Positions 17,826 to 26,945 of a stretch of DNA of 64,000 nucleotides are shown one piece after another. The stretch lies in the NCBI GenBank assembly GCA_002706335.1, contig PAKZ01000041.1, positions 1 through 64,000 on the forward strand, given 5' to 3'. Source of the DNA: Ahrensia sp. GTDB taxonomy: Bacteria; Pseudomonadota; Alphaproteobacteria; Rhizobiales; Rhizobiaceae. Made by a program: the position numbers and the translations under genes. Each line of letters starts with the position of its first letter. Position 1 is the stretch's first letter. The notes under the pieces were generated by a model. That model was given only the letters and a program-made list of their open reading frames with translations. It was not told the origin of the DNA and did no database searches.

Positions 17826-20642
17826 ATGAAGCTTCCCGCCATGAAAGGGCACGTCCTGCCCAGCACCGCCATGCTGGCCCTGGTGCTGGTCATGCAGGCC
17901 TTTTCGCTGCTGGCGCCGCTCGACCGTTTCCTTTCCGACCAGCGTTTCCGTCTCGCCGACCGGCCGGTTTCCGACCGGATTGTCTTCGTCGCCATCGACA
18001 AGAAAAGCCTCGATGAGGTCGGCGTATGGCCCTGGCCGCGCAGCGTCCATTCCGCCATCGCGGACCGGCTGAGGGAATTCGGGGCGCGCGAGATCGTCTT
18101 CGATATCGACTTCTCAACGCCGTCGACGCCGGAGGGCGACGCGGCCTTTGCCGCTGCGATCGAACGGGCCGCCGGAACGGTGACGCTGCCGGTCTTCCTG
18201 CAACGCGGCGCGGCCGGCTCCGGCGACGCGAATATCGAGATGACGGAGCCGATCGAGGCCTTCGCCCGCAATGCCTGGCTGGCTTCGGTCAATGTCTATC
18301 CCGACAGCGACGGCAAGGTGCGCACCTTCCCGACGGGGGTGGAGACCGCGTCAGGCTTCCTCGCCTCGGTACCGGCCACCATCGCCGGCACCGCGGTCCC
18401 GCCGAACGGCGAGATCCTGGTGGATTTTGGACTTGACCCGCACGGGTTCACGACGATCAGCGCCAGCGACCTTCTGGACGGGACGGCCGACGCGGCGTCT
18501 GTCGAGGGCCGAACCGTCGTGATCGGTGCGTTTGCGACCGAGTTGCGCGATTTCTACGCCGTGCCGAACCACGATTTCATTCAGGGAGCCGTGTTGCAGG
18601 GGCTTGCCGCGGAGACGCTGATCGCCGGCAGGAACCTGCGGCAGATCGCACCGATGAAAGTCGCGCTGCCGGCCTTCTTCGTGCTGCTCGCGCTGATGGT
18701 CGGCCTCAGCGGGCAGACATCGCTTCAGACGATCCTCACATTCGCCTCGATACCGATCGCGGCCGAAGCCGTGGCGGCCGTCCTTTACCTCACCGAAGGC
18801 GTCATGGCGCCGACCGCCTTCATCGATGTCGCCGCGCTGACCGCGCTCGCCGTGCGCTCGCTGTCGATGACGGAACTGTTCCGCAGGCTTTCGCGCGAGG
18901 CGGCAGCCGAGGCGCGCAATACGCGCCGGGTGCTGCAGCAGGTGGTGCGCGAGAACTTCGACGCCATCGTGGTGATCGACGAGGACATGAACGCGCTGCA
19001 GGTCAGCGAAGCGGTCGGCACCGTTTTCGATCTTCACGGCGCATTGCCGGAAGCCGGATCGCCGGTGGTCGATTTCCTGCCGGCGAACCTGTCGCACGAG
19101 ATCTACGCCGCCATTTTCGAATCGCGGCGCGGCATCCCGCCGAGACCGGAGGCGAGGACGTTTTTCCTGAAGGCCGGCGACGGATGCCGCCGGGCGATCG
19201 AATACACGATCGGGATTTCCGAACTGGGCAAAACAACGCAGGGGCGCAACGGCCGTGACGGGACAGCGCCGCGCGGAATGCTTGTCGCCTGCCTGACGGC
19301 ACGCGACGTGACAGAGCGCCTGACCTATCAGGAAAAGCTGCAATGGCTTTCCGACCATGACGACATGACGGGCACATGGCGACGCCACGCCTTCATCAAG
19401 GTCATCGACCGGGCCATGAAGGAACATCGCGGCGGCCTCGCCATCATCGCGTTCAACCTGCACCGGTTCAAGACGGTCAATGTGACGCTGGGGCGCGAGA
19501 CCGGCAATGTGGTGCTGCGCGCCGTCGCCCAGCGCCTCGACGAAGGCAAGGACCGCTGTTGCGGCGCGGCGCGGCTGAGCGGCGACACATTCGCCGTGAT
19601 CGTTAGCGGGATCCGTACCGAGGCGGACGCGCAGGACGCGGCGAACCGGATCATCGAGAGCATCGGAGCGCCCTACCCCGTGGCGCGCGGCAGCGCCAAG
19701 GTTGGCGTGCAGGCCGGCGTCACGCTGTGCCAGGCCTATGGCGCGGAACACGCCAATGCCGAGGCGCTGCTGGAGCATGCGGAAATGGCGCTGGACGAAG
19801 CGCGGGTCGCCGGCGGTTCACGCGTCGTCTTCCATGACGAGGCGCTCGCCACGCAGCGCAGGCGCAGCCGCATCATCGAACGCGATTTGTGGCAAGCGGT
19901 CGAGCGCGGCGAGATCCATCTCGCCTATCAGTTGCAGGTCGGTCTGTCCGACGGCGCACCGCGCGGCGCCGAAGCACTGGTGCGCTGGACCCACCCAGTG
20001 CTCGGCAATGTCGGGCCCGACGAGTTCATACGCATCGCCGAAGTGAACGGCTTCATCAGCACATTGGGACGCTGGATCCTTTTCACGGCCTGCCGCGAAG
20101 CGGCGCAATGGCCGGAAGAGCTTTCCGTGGCTGTCAATGTGGCGCCGCAGCAGTTCCTGCACGACGATATCGTCGACGAGGTGCGCGATGCGCTCGCGGA
20201 GTCCGGCCTGAAACCGGAACGGCTGACGATTGAAATCGTGGAAAGCGAATTGCTGGAGACCGCCGATTCGGTGCTCGACCGTATCCTGGCGCTGAAGGCG
20301 CTCGGCGTCAGGCTGGCGCTCGACGATTTCGGCACCGGCTATTCCGGCATCTCCTATCTGTCGCGGCTGCGCTTCGACAAGATCAAGATCGACAAGCAGT
20401 TCGTGCGCGACCTGACGACCAATGTGGAGACACAAGGCATCATCCGCTCCGTGGCGCTGCTCGGCGATTCCTTCGACATGACCGTCGTCTGCGAAGGCAT
20501 CGAGACGCGCGAACAGGAAGCCTTCCTGCGGCTGATCGGCTGCGATGAGGGACAGGGGTATCTCTATTCCCGCCCGATCGAGGCAAGCGCTTTCCGCGCA
20601 CTCATCGCAGGCAAGCAGGACGGCAGAGCCGCCTTGGCGTAA
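17826..20642 (+). CDS. CHASE2-PAS-GGDEF(degenerate)-EAL cyclic-di-GMP phosphodiesterase
   Basis: A 938-residue sensor protein. An N-terminal membrane helix is followed by a periplasmic CHASE2 domain (about residues 30-275, RIVFVAIDKKSLDEVGVWPWPR and REIVFDIDF), three membrane helices (about 278-355), a PAS-like segment (370-490), a GGDEF domain with its active site changed to SGDTF (RLSGDTFAV near 582), and an EAL domain with the motif intact (AEALVRW near 715, DDFGTGYS, KIDKQF, EGIET, GQGYLYSRP). It should hydrolyse cyclic di-GMP but not make it. It follows two secreted FecR proteins with 33 bases between, suggesting that periplasmic signals reach it through them. Confidence 0.9.
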   Translation: MKLPAMKGHVLPSTAMLALVLVMQAFSLLAPLDRFLSDQRFRLADRPVSDRIVFVAIDKKSLDEVGVWPWPRSVHSAIADRLREFGAREIVFDIDFSTPSTPEGDAAFAAAIERAAGTVTLPVFLQRGAAGSGDANIEMTEPIEAFARNAWLASVNVYPDSDGKVRTFPTGVETASGFLASVPATIAGTAVPPNGEILVDFGLDPHGFTTISASDLLDGTADAASVEGRTVVIGAFATELRDFYAVPNHDFIQGAVLQGLAAETLIAGRNLRQIAPMKVALPAFFVLLALMVGLSGQTSLQTILTFASIPIAAEAVAAVLYLTEGVMAPTAFIDVAALTALAVRSLSMTELFRRLSREAAAEARNTRRVLQQVVRENFDAIVVIDEDMNALQVSEAVGTVFDLHGALPEAGSPVVDFLPANLSHEIYAAIFESRRGIPPRPEARTFFLKAGDGCRRAIEYTIGISELGKTTQGRNGRDGTAPRGMLVACLTARDVTERLTYQEKLQWLSDHDDMTGTWRRHAFIKVIDRAMKEHRGGLAIIAFNLHRFKTVNVTLGRETGNVVLRAVAQRLDEGKDRCCGAARLSGDTFAVIVSGIRTEADAQDAANRIIESIGAPYPVARGSAKVGVQAGVTLCQAYGAEHANAEALLEHAEMALDEARVAGGSRVVFHDEALATQRRRSRIIERDLWQAVERGEIHLAYQLQVGLSDGAPRGAEALVRWTHPVLGNVGPDEFIRIAEVNGFISTLGRWILFTACREAAQWPEELSVAVNVAPQQFLHDDIVDEVRDALAESGLKPERLTIEIVESELLETADSVLDRILALKALGVRLALDDFGTGYSGISYLSRLRFDKIKIDKQFVRDLTTNVETQGIIRSVALLGDSFDMTVVCEGIETREQEAFLRLIGCDEGQGYLYSRPIEASAFRALIAGKQDGRAALA

Positions 20643-20763
20643 GTCGGGCGATCAGGCGCCGGCTGTCGGGACGCAACCGGGCGCGATCGCGACGAAACGA
20701 TCCTTGCCATGGAAAGAAACCGGTCCTCGCGCGTTGTTCCCCGGAAACCAACCGGAGATCGAC

Positions 20764-20922
20764 ATGGACCTCGTTCGCATTATTTTCGCCATTCTGCTGC
20801 CCCCGCTCGGCGTGTTCCTGCAGGTCGGCATCGGCGCGCAATTCTGGCTGAATATCCTGCTGACGCTGCTCGGCTACATACCGGGCATCGTTCACGCGGT
20901 CTGGATCATCGCTCGGAGATAG
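20764..20922 (+). CDS. YqaE/Pmp3 family membrane protein
   Basis: A 52-residue proteolipid with two membrane helices (IIFAILLPPLGVFLQVG and FWLNILLTLLGYIPGIVHAVWII) and the family word LLPPLGVFLQVG. Length is usual for YqaE/PMP3, which is linked to membrane potential and stress tolerance. GGAG lies at 20754-20757. No operon partner is evident. Confidence 0.9.
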   Translation: MDLVRIIFAILLPPLGVFLQVGIGAQFWLNILLTLLGYIPGIVHAVWIIARR

Positions 20923-20970
20923 AGGCGCGGCCGGTCACGGATCGGCCGCAGCACAAATATCGGGAAGCCT

Positions 20971-21204
20971 TCAGGCTTTTTTCTTGCCGCGGGCCGATTT
21001 GGCCTTCGCGGCGCGCGGGAATGCGGCTTGCTGTTTTTCAGCCGCGGCCTCGACTTCGAGGCGCATGGCGCGCAGACGTTCGGTCTTCTTCTGCCGCGCC
21101 GCCGCTTCCGTTTCCAGAATCGTACGGGCTGCGGAATCGGTCGTCGCATGCTTCGATTCAGCCCGTGTGGGCTTGAAAAGCGTGTCCTTCGTCAGGCGCG
21201 CCAT
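20971..21204 (-). CDS. Small basic protein, unknown
   Basis: A 77-residue, strongly charged protein, probably mostly helical (TERLRAMRLEVEAAAEKQQ), ending in a Lys-rich tail (AKSARGKKKA). No family is recognised; similar basic ORFs lie beside rpsU in rhizobia, from memory. The start is only 12 bases from the rpsU stop, so it is probably cotranscribed with it. A hairpin AAGCCT-TC-AGGCTT plus T run (20965-20982) at its 3' end could terminate the converging yqaE transcript. Confidence 0.65.
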   Translation of the reverse strand: MARLTKDTLFKPTRAESKHATTDSAARTILETEAAARQKKTERLRAMRLEVEAAAEKQQAAFPRAAKAKSARGKKKA

Positions 21205-21216
21205 GAAATCTCCTTA

Positions 21217-21462
21217 TCAGGGACGTCCGGCCGGGCGCGGCTTGCGCTTGGGTCCGGGGATCAGACCCTCGAACTGCGCCTGCTTGCGTGCTGCCTTGCG
21301 GCTGCGACGGACGGCTTCCTGCTTTTCGCGCGCGCGTCTTTCCGACGGTTTCTCGTAGGCGCTGCGCGCCTTCATTTCGCGAAACACGCCTTCGCGCTGC
21401 AATTTCTTCTTCAAGACGCGAAGCGCCTGGTCGACATTGTTGTCCCTGACGAGAACCTGCAT
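21217..21462 (-). CDS. rpsU: 30S ribosomal protein S21
   Basis: 81 residues beginning [20 protein letters not shown], with the S21 core ([23 protein letters not shown]) and an extended basic tail ([17 protein letters not shown], then [13 protein letters not shown]), as usual in alphaproteobacteria. S21 binds 16S rRNA near the anti-Shine-Dalgarno and helps initiation. The ATG at 21462 has AGGA upstream; the frame is open further but homology starts here. A 6-bp hairpin (GGGCGC-CTC-GCGCCC, 21483-21497) lies in its leader. Confidence 0.96.
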   Translation of the reverse strand: MQVLVRDNNVDQALRVLKKKLQREGVFREMKARSAYEKPSERRAREKQEAVRRSRKAARKQAQFEGLIPGPKRKPRPAGRP

Positions 21463-21504
21463 GGTTATCCTAATCTCCGTGAGGGCGCCTCGCGCCCGTC
21501 CTTT

Positions 21505-21534
21505 CCGCAAAGAAGCGGGGATCTTCCCCGCTTC
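21505..21534 (-). terminator. Hairpin between csp and rpsU
   Basis: GAAGCGGGG (21512-21520) and CCCCGCTTC (21526-21534) form a 9-bp perfect stem with a 5-base loop. On the minus strand only TTTG follows, so it may be a weak terminator for the cold-shock gene or an mRNA processing structure in front of rpsU. Confidence 0.5.
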
Positions 21535-21594
21535 GAATCATGAAAAGCACCGGAGCCAGGCGTCACTAGACGGCCTGCCCGGGCGAAGGCCCGA

Positions 21595-21801
21595 TTAGAG
21601 GGCCTGAAGGTTTGACGCGTTGGTGCGGCCGTCACGGCCGGTTTCCAGCTCGAAGCCGACCTTCTGGCCTTCGGCCAGGCCGTGCATGCCGGAGCGTTCA
21701 ACGGCGCTGATGTGGACGAAGACGTCTTTGCCGCCGTCTTCCGGCTGGATGAAGCCGAAGCCCTTCTGGCCATTGAAGAATTTTACAGTACCTGTTTGCA
21801 T
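21595..21801 (-). CDS. Cold-shock protein (CspA family)
   Basis: 68 residues of a single cold-shock domain with RNP1 [10 protein letters not shown] (usually KGFGFI) and RNP2 VFVHISAVE, starting [18 protein letters not shown]. It binds single-stranded RNA/DNA as an RNA chaperone. The upstream gap of about 190 bases to the SulP gene probably contains a long structured leader, typical for csp genes. The ATG at 21801 is fixed by homology. Confidence 0.96.
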   Translation of the reverse strand: MQTGTVKFFNGQKGFGFIQPEDGGKDVFVHISAVERSGMHGLAEGQKVGFELETGRDGRTNASNLQAL

Positions 21802-21988
21802 AGTCGTAGTTCCTAAACGTAAGTCGCCGCGCCGCAGCGTGCGGACGCGATCAGATATCGAAATTTTGGAAAGAAGTGGCGGGTCGGTAGCGATGACGCC
21901 GCGAAAAGCCAAAACCGGCCAAAGAAACGATGCGCCTTTATGGCCGCAAATTACGGTTTTTTCAAGCCCTTACCGCGGGGCATCTCAA

Positions 21989-23326
21989 TCAGCGGTCCGG
22001 CGCGTGCCATTCCGGAGGGTCAATGTCACGCCGGCTGATGCGCAAGGCGAGGCCGATGGCGACGCCGACGCCGATCGCGACCGTGAGGTCGACGAGCACG
22101 GTGAGCAGCATGGTCAGAACCAGGAGCGCACGGTCAGACAGGCGGGCTTTCGGCGAGAGCCGTTCCTTCAATTCATCGACCTCGGCCATGTTCCAGGCCG
22201 TCAGCAGCAGGATCGCGGCCAGCGCCGGCATTGGCAGGTAATTGGCGAGCGGCGCAGCGACCAGCATGAAGACGAGGATGAACAGCGCGGGGGCGATGCC
22301 GGCGACGGGCGTGCGCCCGCCGGCGCGCACATTGGTGGCGGTGCGCGCGATCGCGCCGGTGGCCGGCAGGCCGGCGAACAGCGACGATGCGGTGTTGGCG
22401 ATGCCCTGTGCGACCACCTCGGCATTGGGCCGGTGTTTGCCCGCGACCATGCGGTCGGCGACGATGGCCGAAAGCAGCGATTCGATACCGGCGAGGAAGG
22501 CGATGGTCAGCGCCGAGGGGAACAGTTCGGCGAGCTTTTCGGGCGACAGGTCGGGAAGTCTCGGCATCGGCAGCGAGGACTGGATGGCGCCGTAACGGGA
22601 GCCGATGGTCTCGACCCGCAAACCGACCAGCCAGACCACCAGCGCGGCGGCGATGACGGCGAAGACGATGCCCGGAAGCTTCGGCCAGGCGCGGCGCAGC
22701 ACGACGATCAGGATGCCGGTGGCGACCGTGACGGCGAAAGCGGACAGGCTTAGCGTGTTGCGCGCCGCCCACATGCCCTCGACCTTGGCGAAGAATTCGG
22801 CCGGCAGCTTGTCGGCCTGCAGGCCCAGGGCGTCGCGCAGCTGGCTGGTGGCGATGATGACGGCGATGCCGACCGTGAAGCCGTTGATCACCGGCTCGGC
22901 CACGTGGCGGATCAGATTTCCGATCCGCAGCCAGCCGGAGACAACGAGAATGATGCCGGCCATGAAGGTGGCCGTGACGAGGCCGTCATAACCGTGCTCG
23001 GCGATCCCCCCGTAGACTACGACGATGAAGGCGCCGGTCGGCCCGCCGATCTGCACGCGGCTGCCGCCGAGCGCCGAGATGACGAAGCCGGCGACGACGG
23101 CGGTGACGAGGCCGACACCGGGTTCCGCCCCCGACGCGATGGCGATGGCGATCGACAGCGGCAGCGCGACCAGCGCAACGGTCAGGCCGGCAAATATGTC
23201 AGCGAGGAACTGGGCGCGATCGTAGGTTTTCAGCGTCGTCAGGATCTTCGGCTGAAACAGGGGCGCGCGCGCCGACTTTGCGGAACTGTCAGAATGCATG
23301 GCGAGATACGTCAACAGGGATGACAT
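21989..23326 (-). CDS. SulP-family anion transporter lacking the STAS domain
   Basis: A 445-residue inner-membrane transporter. The SulP core is complete: DIFAGLTVALVALPLSIAIA, GGSRVQIGGPTGAFIVVV (anion-binding region), a full set of hydrophobic helices, and GLPATGAIARTATNVRAGGRTPVAGI. Most SulP proteins add a cytoplasmic STAS domain of about 100 residues; here the chain ends about 16 residues after the last helix (SRRDIDPPEWHAPDR). The substrate may be sulfate or bicarbonate. The ATG at 23326 has GGGAG about 8 bases upstream. Confidence 0.88.
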   Translation of the reverse strand: MSSLLTYLAMHSDSSAKSARAPLFQPKILTTLKTYDRAQFLADIFAGLTVALVALPLSIAIAIASGAEPGVGLVTAVVAGFVISALGGSRVQIGGPTGAFIVVVYGGIAEHGYDGLVTATFMAGIILVVSGWLRIGNLIRHVAEPVINGFTVGIAVIIATSQLRDALGLQADKLPAEFFAKVEGMWAARNTLSLSAFAVTVATGILIVVLRRAWPKLPGIVFAVIAAALVVWLVGLRVETIGSRYGAIQSSLPMPRLPDLSPEKLAELFPSALTIAFLAGIESLLSAIVADRMVAGKHRPNAEVVAQGIANTASSLFAGLPATGAIARTATNVRAGGRTPVAGIAPALFILVFMLVAAPLANYLPMPALAAILLLTAWNMAEVDELKERLSPKARLSDRALLVLTMLLTVLVDLTVAIGVGVAIGLALRISRRDIDPPEWHAPDR

Positions 23327-23484
23327 TCCATGCTCCCGCGAGGGGCATGGCGTCAAGGGGCCCGGCGGCGGGGCGAATGCGGCGAATTGCGCGCAGACCC
23401 TCTTTACCAATCGCGGCTTTCGGTTTTGCATGGCGAGCCCAGCCGCCGCATGATCGGCGCGACATCAACGACCGGACCGTCTTC

Positions 23485-26400
23485 ATGCCGCTTAGCCTCA
23501 ATCAACGCATCCGACGCCTCGTCGAACGCCTGTCGGAACTGACATGGTGGCGCGAACGGGCAAGCATCGCCGTCGAGGGCTGGACGTTCGACGGCGAGCC
23601 GATCGCCATGGGCGCGGCCTGGCCGCGCCGCGACGGGACGGTCGTCTTTGCCGCCGAGGCGGAGGTGCCCGAGGACTGGCCGCTGGAGGAAACACGGCTG
23701 ATCCTCGATCTCGGCGGCGAAAGCCTGGTCACGCTCGATGGAGGGGAAGGCAAGCCGGTGCGTTTCGGCCTCGACCCCTATCACGGGGAATTCCCGCTCA
23801 GGACGCACAGGGTTTCGATCCGGGCGGAGAGCGTGGCGCGCAAGCCGTTCGGCCAACCAGTGCGCGACCCGCATCTGAGCGCGGCGCGGATCGCCTGGAT
23901 CGACTGGCCGGTGCATCGGTTGCATCTTCTCGTCCGGCAGGTCGTCGAAGCGGCGCACACGCTTGGCGAGCACGAGGTCGTGCCGCATATGCTCGATGCT
24001 GCCGAGACGGCGCTGCGCGGCCTCGACTGGCCCTCGGACACGGCGAATTACACGGCGCGAATCGCGCCGTCTCAGGAACAGCAGAAGATCTGGGAACTGC
24101 CCGAGGCGAAGCCCGACCCGGAGGGGCTCGACGATCGCGCCCGGGCGAGCGTCACCGCGGCGCATGACCGGCTGGCCTCCACGCTTGCCGGATTGAAGGA
24201 ACGATATCCGCAACAGGGAAAGATCCTGCTCACCGGCCACGCGCATATCGATCTCGCATGGCTGTGGCCCTATGACGAAACGCGGCGCAAGGTGCGGCGA
24301 ACCTTTTCGACGGCGCTGTCGCTGATCGAGGCATCGCCGGACTTCATCTTCAACCAGTCGACGGCGGCCTATTACGCACAGCTCGAGGAGGACGATCCGG
24401 CGCTGCTGGACGCGATCCGCAAGCAGGTTGCGGCCGGCCGCTGGGAGACGATCGGCGGCATGTGGGTGGAGCCGGACACCAATATGCCAACCGGCGAGAG
24501 CCTGGTTCGGCAGGTGCTCTACGGACAGCGCTATTTCGAGAAGCAGTTCGGCGTGCGCCACAAGGTGTGCTGGCTGCCGGACTGTTTCGGCTTTTCCGGC
24601 GCGCTGCCGCAAATCCTGCGGCAGGCCGGGATCGAGCATTTCTTCACGATCAAGGTGAACTGGTCGGAGACGAACAAGTTTCCGCTCGACCTGTTCTGGT
24701 GGGAGGGCATCGACGGATCGAAGGTGCTGGTGCATACGTTCGATAACCCCATGGAGGGCTACAACGGGTTCGTGCGGCCCGACTGCCTGACGCCGACCTG
24801 GACAAATTTCCGCGGCAAGACCGACCATGGCGAAACGCTGCTGGCGGTCGGGTATGGCGACGGCGGCGGCGGGGTGACGCCGGAAATGGTCGAGCGCGAA
24901 CTGCAATTGCGCAATTTCCCGGCGATACCCGCGGCGCGCTGGGGGCGTGTCGAGACTTTCTTCGAGCGCGCCAAGGCGGGCGAACCGTCGCACGGCTACC
25001 CGGTCTGGTCGGGCGAGATCTATCTGGAACTGCATCGCGCCACGCTGACAACGCAAGCGGACGTGAAGAAGCTGCACCGGCATGCCGAACGGGCGTTGAT
25101 CACGGCGGAAACGCTGTCGAGCCTCGCCGCGCTGATGGGCGGGCCGCAGCCGGTCAATCTGGAGCCGGCCTGGCGGCTGGTGCTCAAGAACGAGTTCCAC
25201 GACATATTGCCGGGTTCCGGCGTTGCGGAGACCGCGCGCGATGCGCGAAACGAACTCGGCAGCGTGGTGCGGCTCGCCGGCGCGGCTCAGCGGGCGGGCA
25301 TGGCCACCATCGAGCGCGGCTTGCCGAAGGGCAAGATCGAGACCGCGCTAATCGTCGCCAACCCTTCGACCACGCCCCGGCCGCTGGACCTGACGCTTGC
25401 CGACGGCCGGCACCTGTCGACACCGGAGATCGTGCCGGCGCTGGGTGTGACGGTGGTGGATCTGGACGCGCTGGAGGCCGCGCCCGGGCTGGTGGTGATG
25501 GCGAACCGGCTGGAGAATGCACATTTGCGGGCGGTGATCGGCGCGGACGGGACCATCGCCAGCCTGATCCACAAGAAGAGCGGGCGCGAGGCGCTGGCCG
25601 AACGCGGCAACCAGCTCTGGGTCTACCCGGCCGACAAGCCGCGCGACTGGGACGCCTGGGATATCGACGAGGATTATGCGAAGCGCGGCGAGGAACTGAC
25701 CGATGTCCGCTCGATGGATATCGTCGAGGCGAGCGCCCATCGCGGGCAGATCCGCGTGGTCAAGACATGGCGGCATTCGACGATCACGCAGACCTACATG
25801 CTGACCGCGAACGCAAAACGCCTCGATATCCGAACGCAAATCGACTGGCATGACCGGCGGGCGCTGATCAGGACGCGCAATCCTGTCGCCGTGCGGGCGC
25901 GCGAGGCGACCTTCGAATGCGCCCTCGGCGTCGTGAAGCGGGCGACGCACCAGAATACGAGCTGGGAGCAGGCGCAGTTCGAGGTCCCGGGCCATCGCTT
26001 CTGCGACCTCTCGGAACCGGGCTTCGGGGTTGCGCTGCTCAACGATGCCAAATACGGGCACAGCGCCAAGGGCAATGTGCTAGGGCTCAGCCTCGTTCGC
26101 GGCCCGGTCTGGCCCGATCCGCTGGCCGACGAGGGCCGGCACGACTTCACCTATTCGCTCTATCCGCATGAGGGCGACTGGCACGACGGCGGCGTGCGCG
26201 AAGAGGCGGAGTGGCTGAACCAGCCGCCGGTCTCCGCCGTGACAACGGGACTGGAGGCGCATTCGGCATCGCTGGTCGCGTTCGAAGGGATTCCGGCCGC
26301 GCTTTCGGCTCTAAAACCGGCGGAGAACGGGGACGGGTTGATCCTGAGGGTCTATGAACCGGCCGGACGGCGCGGCGATTTCAGCTTCGCCCTGCCGAAG

Positions 26401-26511
26401 GGCTGGGCGGCAAGCGGAGCGGTAAACCTGATGGAGGAACGCATCGAGCGCGATGGGGTGCATGCGCTGCTGCCATTCGAATTGAGAAGCTGGCGGCTGG
26501 CGCGGCGCTGA
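23485..26511 (+). CDS. Alpha-mannosidase (glycoside hydrolase family 38)
   Basis: A 1008-residue GH38 enzyme. The zinc site is GHAHIDLAWLWPYDETRRK near residue 250 (His and Asp ligands), the catalytic nucleophile Asp lies in WLPDCFGFSGALPQIL near 365, and a further His ligand region is HTFDNPMEG near 415; C-terminal beta-domains follow. There is no signal peptide, so it should be cytosolic, trimming mannose-containing oligosaccharides taken up or turned over. The start at 23485 is set by homology (MPLSLNQRIRRL); no strong Shine-Dalgarno is seen. Divergent from the SulP gene. Confidence 0.93.
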   Translation: MPLSLNQRIRRLVERLSELTWWRERASIAVEGWTFDGEPIAMGAAWPRRDGTVVFAAEAEVPEDWPLEETRLILDLGGESLVTLDGGEGKPVRFGLDPYHGEFPLRTHRVSIRAESVARKPFGQPVRDPHLSAARIAWIDWPVHRLHLLVRQVVEAAHTLGEHEVVPHMLDAAETALRGLDWPSDTANYTARIAPSQEQQKIWELPEAKPDPEGLDDRARASVTAAHDRLASTLAGLKERYPQQGKILLTGHAHIDLAWLWPYDETRRKVRRTFSTALSLIEASPDFIFNQSTAAYYAQLEEDDPALLDAIRKQVAAGRWETIGGMWVEPDTNMPTGESLVRQVLYGQRYFEKQFGVRHKVCWLPDCFGFSGALPQILRQAGIEHFFTIKVNWSETNKFPLDLFWWEGIDGSKVLVHTFDNPMEGYNGFVRPDCLTPTWTNFRGKTDHGETLLAVGYGDGGGGVTPEMVERELQLRNFPAIPAARWGRVETFFERAKAGEPSHGYPVWSGEIYLELHRATLTTQADVKKLHRHAERALITAETLSSLAALMGGPQPVNLEPAWRLVLKNEFHDILPGSGVAETARDARNELGSVVRLAGAAQRAGMATIERGLPKGKIETALIVANPSTTPRPLDLTLADGRHLSTPEIVPALGVTVVDLDALEAAPGLVVMANRLENAHLRAVIGADGTIASLIHKKSGREALAERGNQLWVYPADKPRDWDAWDIDEDYAKRGEELTDVRSMDIVEASAHRGQIRVVKTWRHSTITQTYMLTANAKRLDIRTQIDWHDRRALIRTRNPVAVRAREATFECALGVVKRATHQNTSWEQAQFEVPGHRFCDLSEPGFGVALLNDAKYGHSAKGNVLGLSLVRGPVWPDPLADEGRHDFTYSLYPHEGDWHDGGVREEAEWLNQPPVSAVTTGLEAHSASLVAFEGIPAALSALKPAENGDGLILRVYEPAGRRGDFSFALPKGWAASGAVNLMEERIERDGVHALLPFELRSWRLARR

Positions 26512-26527
26512 TTCCAACGCAGAATAA

Positions 26528-26564
26528 GCGAAAGCGGACGTGACTGGAGCTCGCCCGCTTTCGC
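26528..26564. terminator. Inverted repeat between converging genes
   Basis: GCGAAAGCGG (26528-26537) and CCGCTTTCGC (26555-26564) are perfect inverted repeats with a 17-base loop between the mannosidase and pilin genes, which converge. T tracts are weak on both sides. Confidence 0.4.
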
Positions 26565-26595
26565 AATGATCGAATCAGACGGCGAAGGACCGGGC

Positions 26596-26760
26596 TTAGA
26601 TGCCCGAGCCGACCGTCGTGCCGATCGAATCGAATTTCGAATTGAGTGACGAACCGACCGTTGTCGCACCCGCGACGAGCGCGACCGAGATCAGGGCGGC
26701 AATCAGGCCGTATTCGATAGCCGTTGCACCGGATTCATCCTTGAGAAACCGCAGAAACAT
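26596..26760 (-). CDS. Flp/Fap-type pilin
   Basis: A 54-residue Flp pilin precursor. The N-terminal FLRFLKDESGATAIEYGLIAALIS carries the type IVb motif: prepilin peptidase cleavage is expected after SG (before ATAIEYG), leaving the conserved Glu and Tyr at mature positions 5 and 6. The rest is the hydrophobic helix and a short tail ending VGSGI. The ATG at 26760 has AAGGAGC upstream. No cpa/tad assembly genes are nearby, so it is an orphan copy or works with a tad locus elsewhere. Confidence 0.93.
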   Translation of the reverse strand: MFLRFLKDESGATAIEYGLIAALISVALVAGATTVGSSLNSKFDSIGTTVGSGI

Positions 26761-26945
26761 GCCGCGCTCCTTATTGTTGTCTAGCAGGTCAACATGCCGA
26801 CGCAGTCCATGCGTTTCGCGCCGGTATCGTGCGAATATACCCGGCACGTCTTAGTTGCCGCTTAACAGAACCGGTTTCCGGGAAGTTAAAGCCCGGTCGG
26901 GCATTCGAGCCAAGAAGACGGGCGGAATCCCGGAATTCCGGGCCT

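Noticed and set aside
21469-21500. Riboswitch in the rpsU leader
   Set aside because: Only a 6-bp hairpin is visible; no known aptamer pattern.
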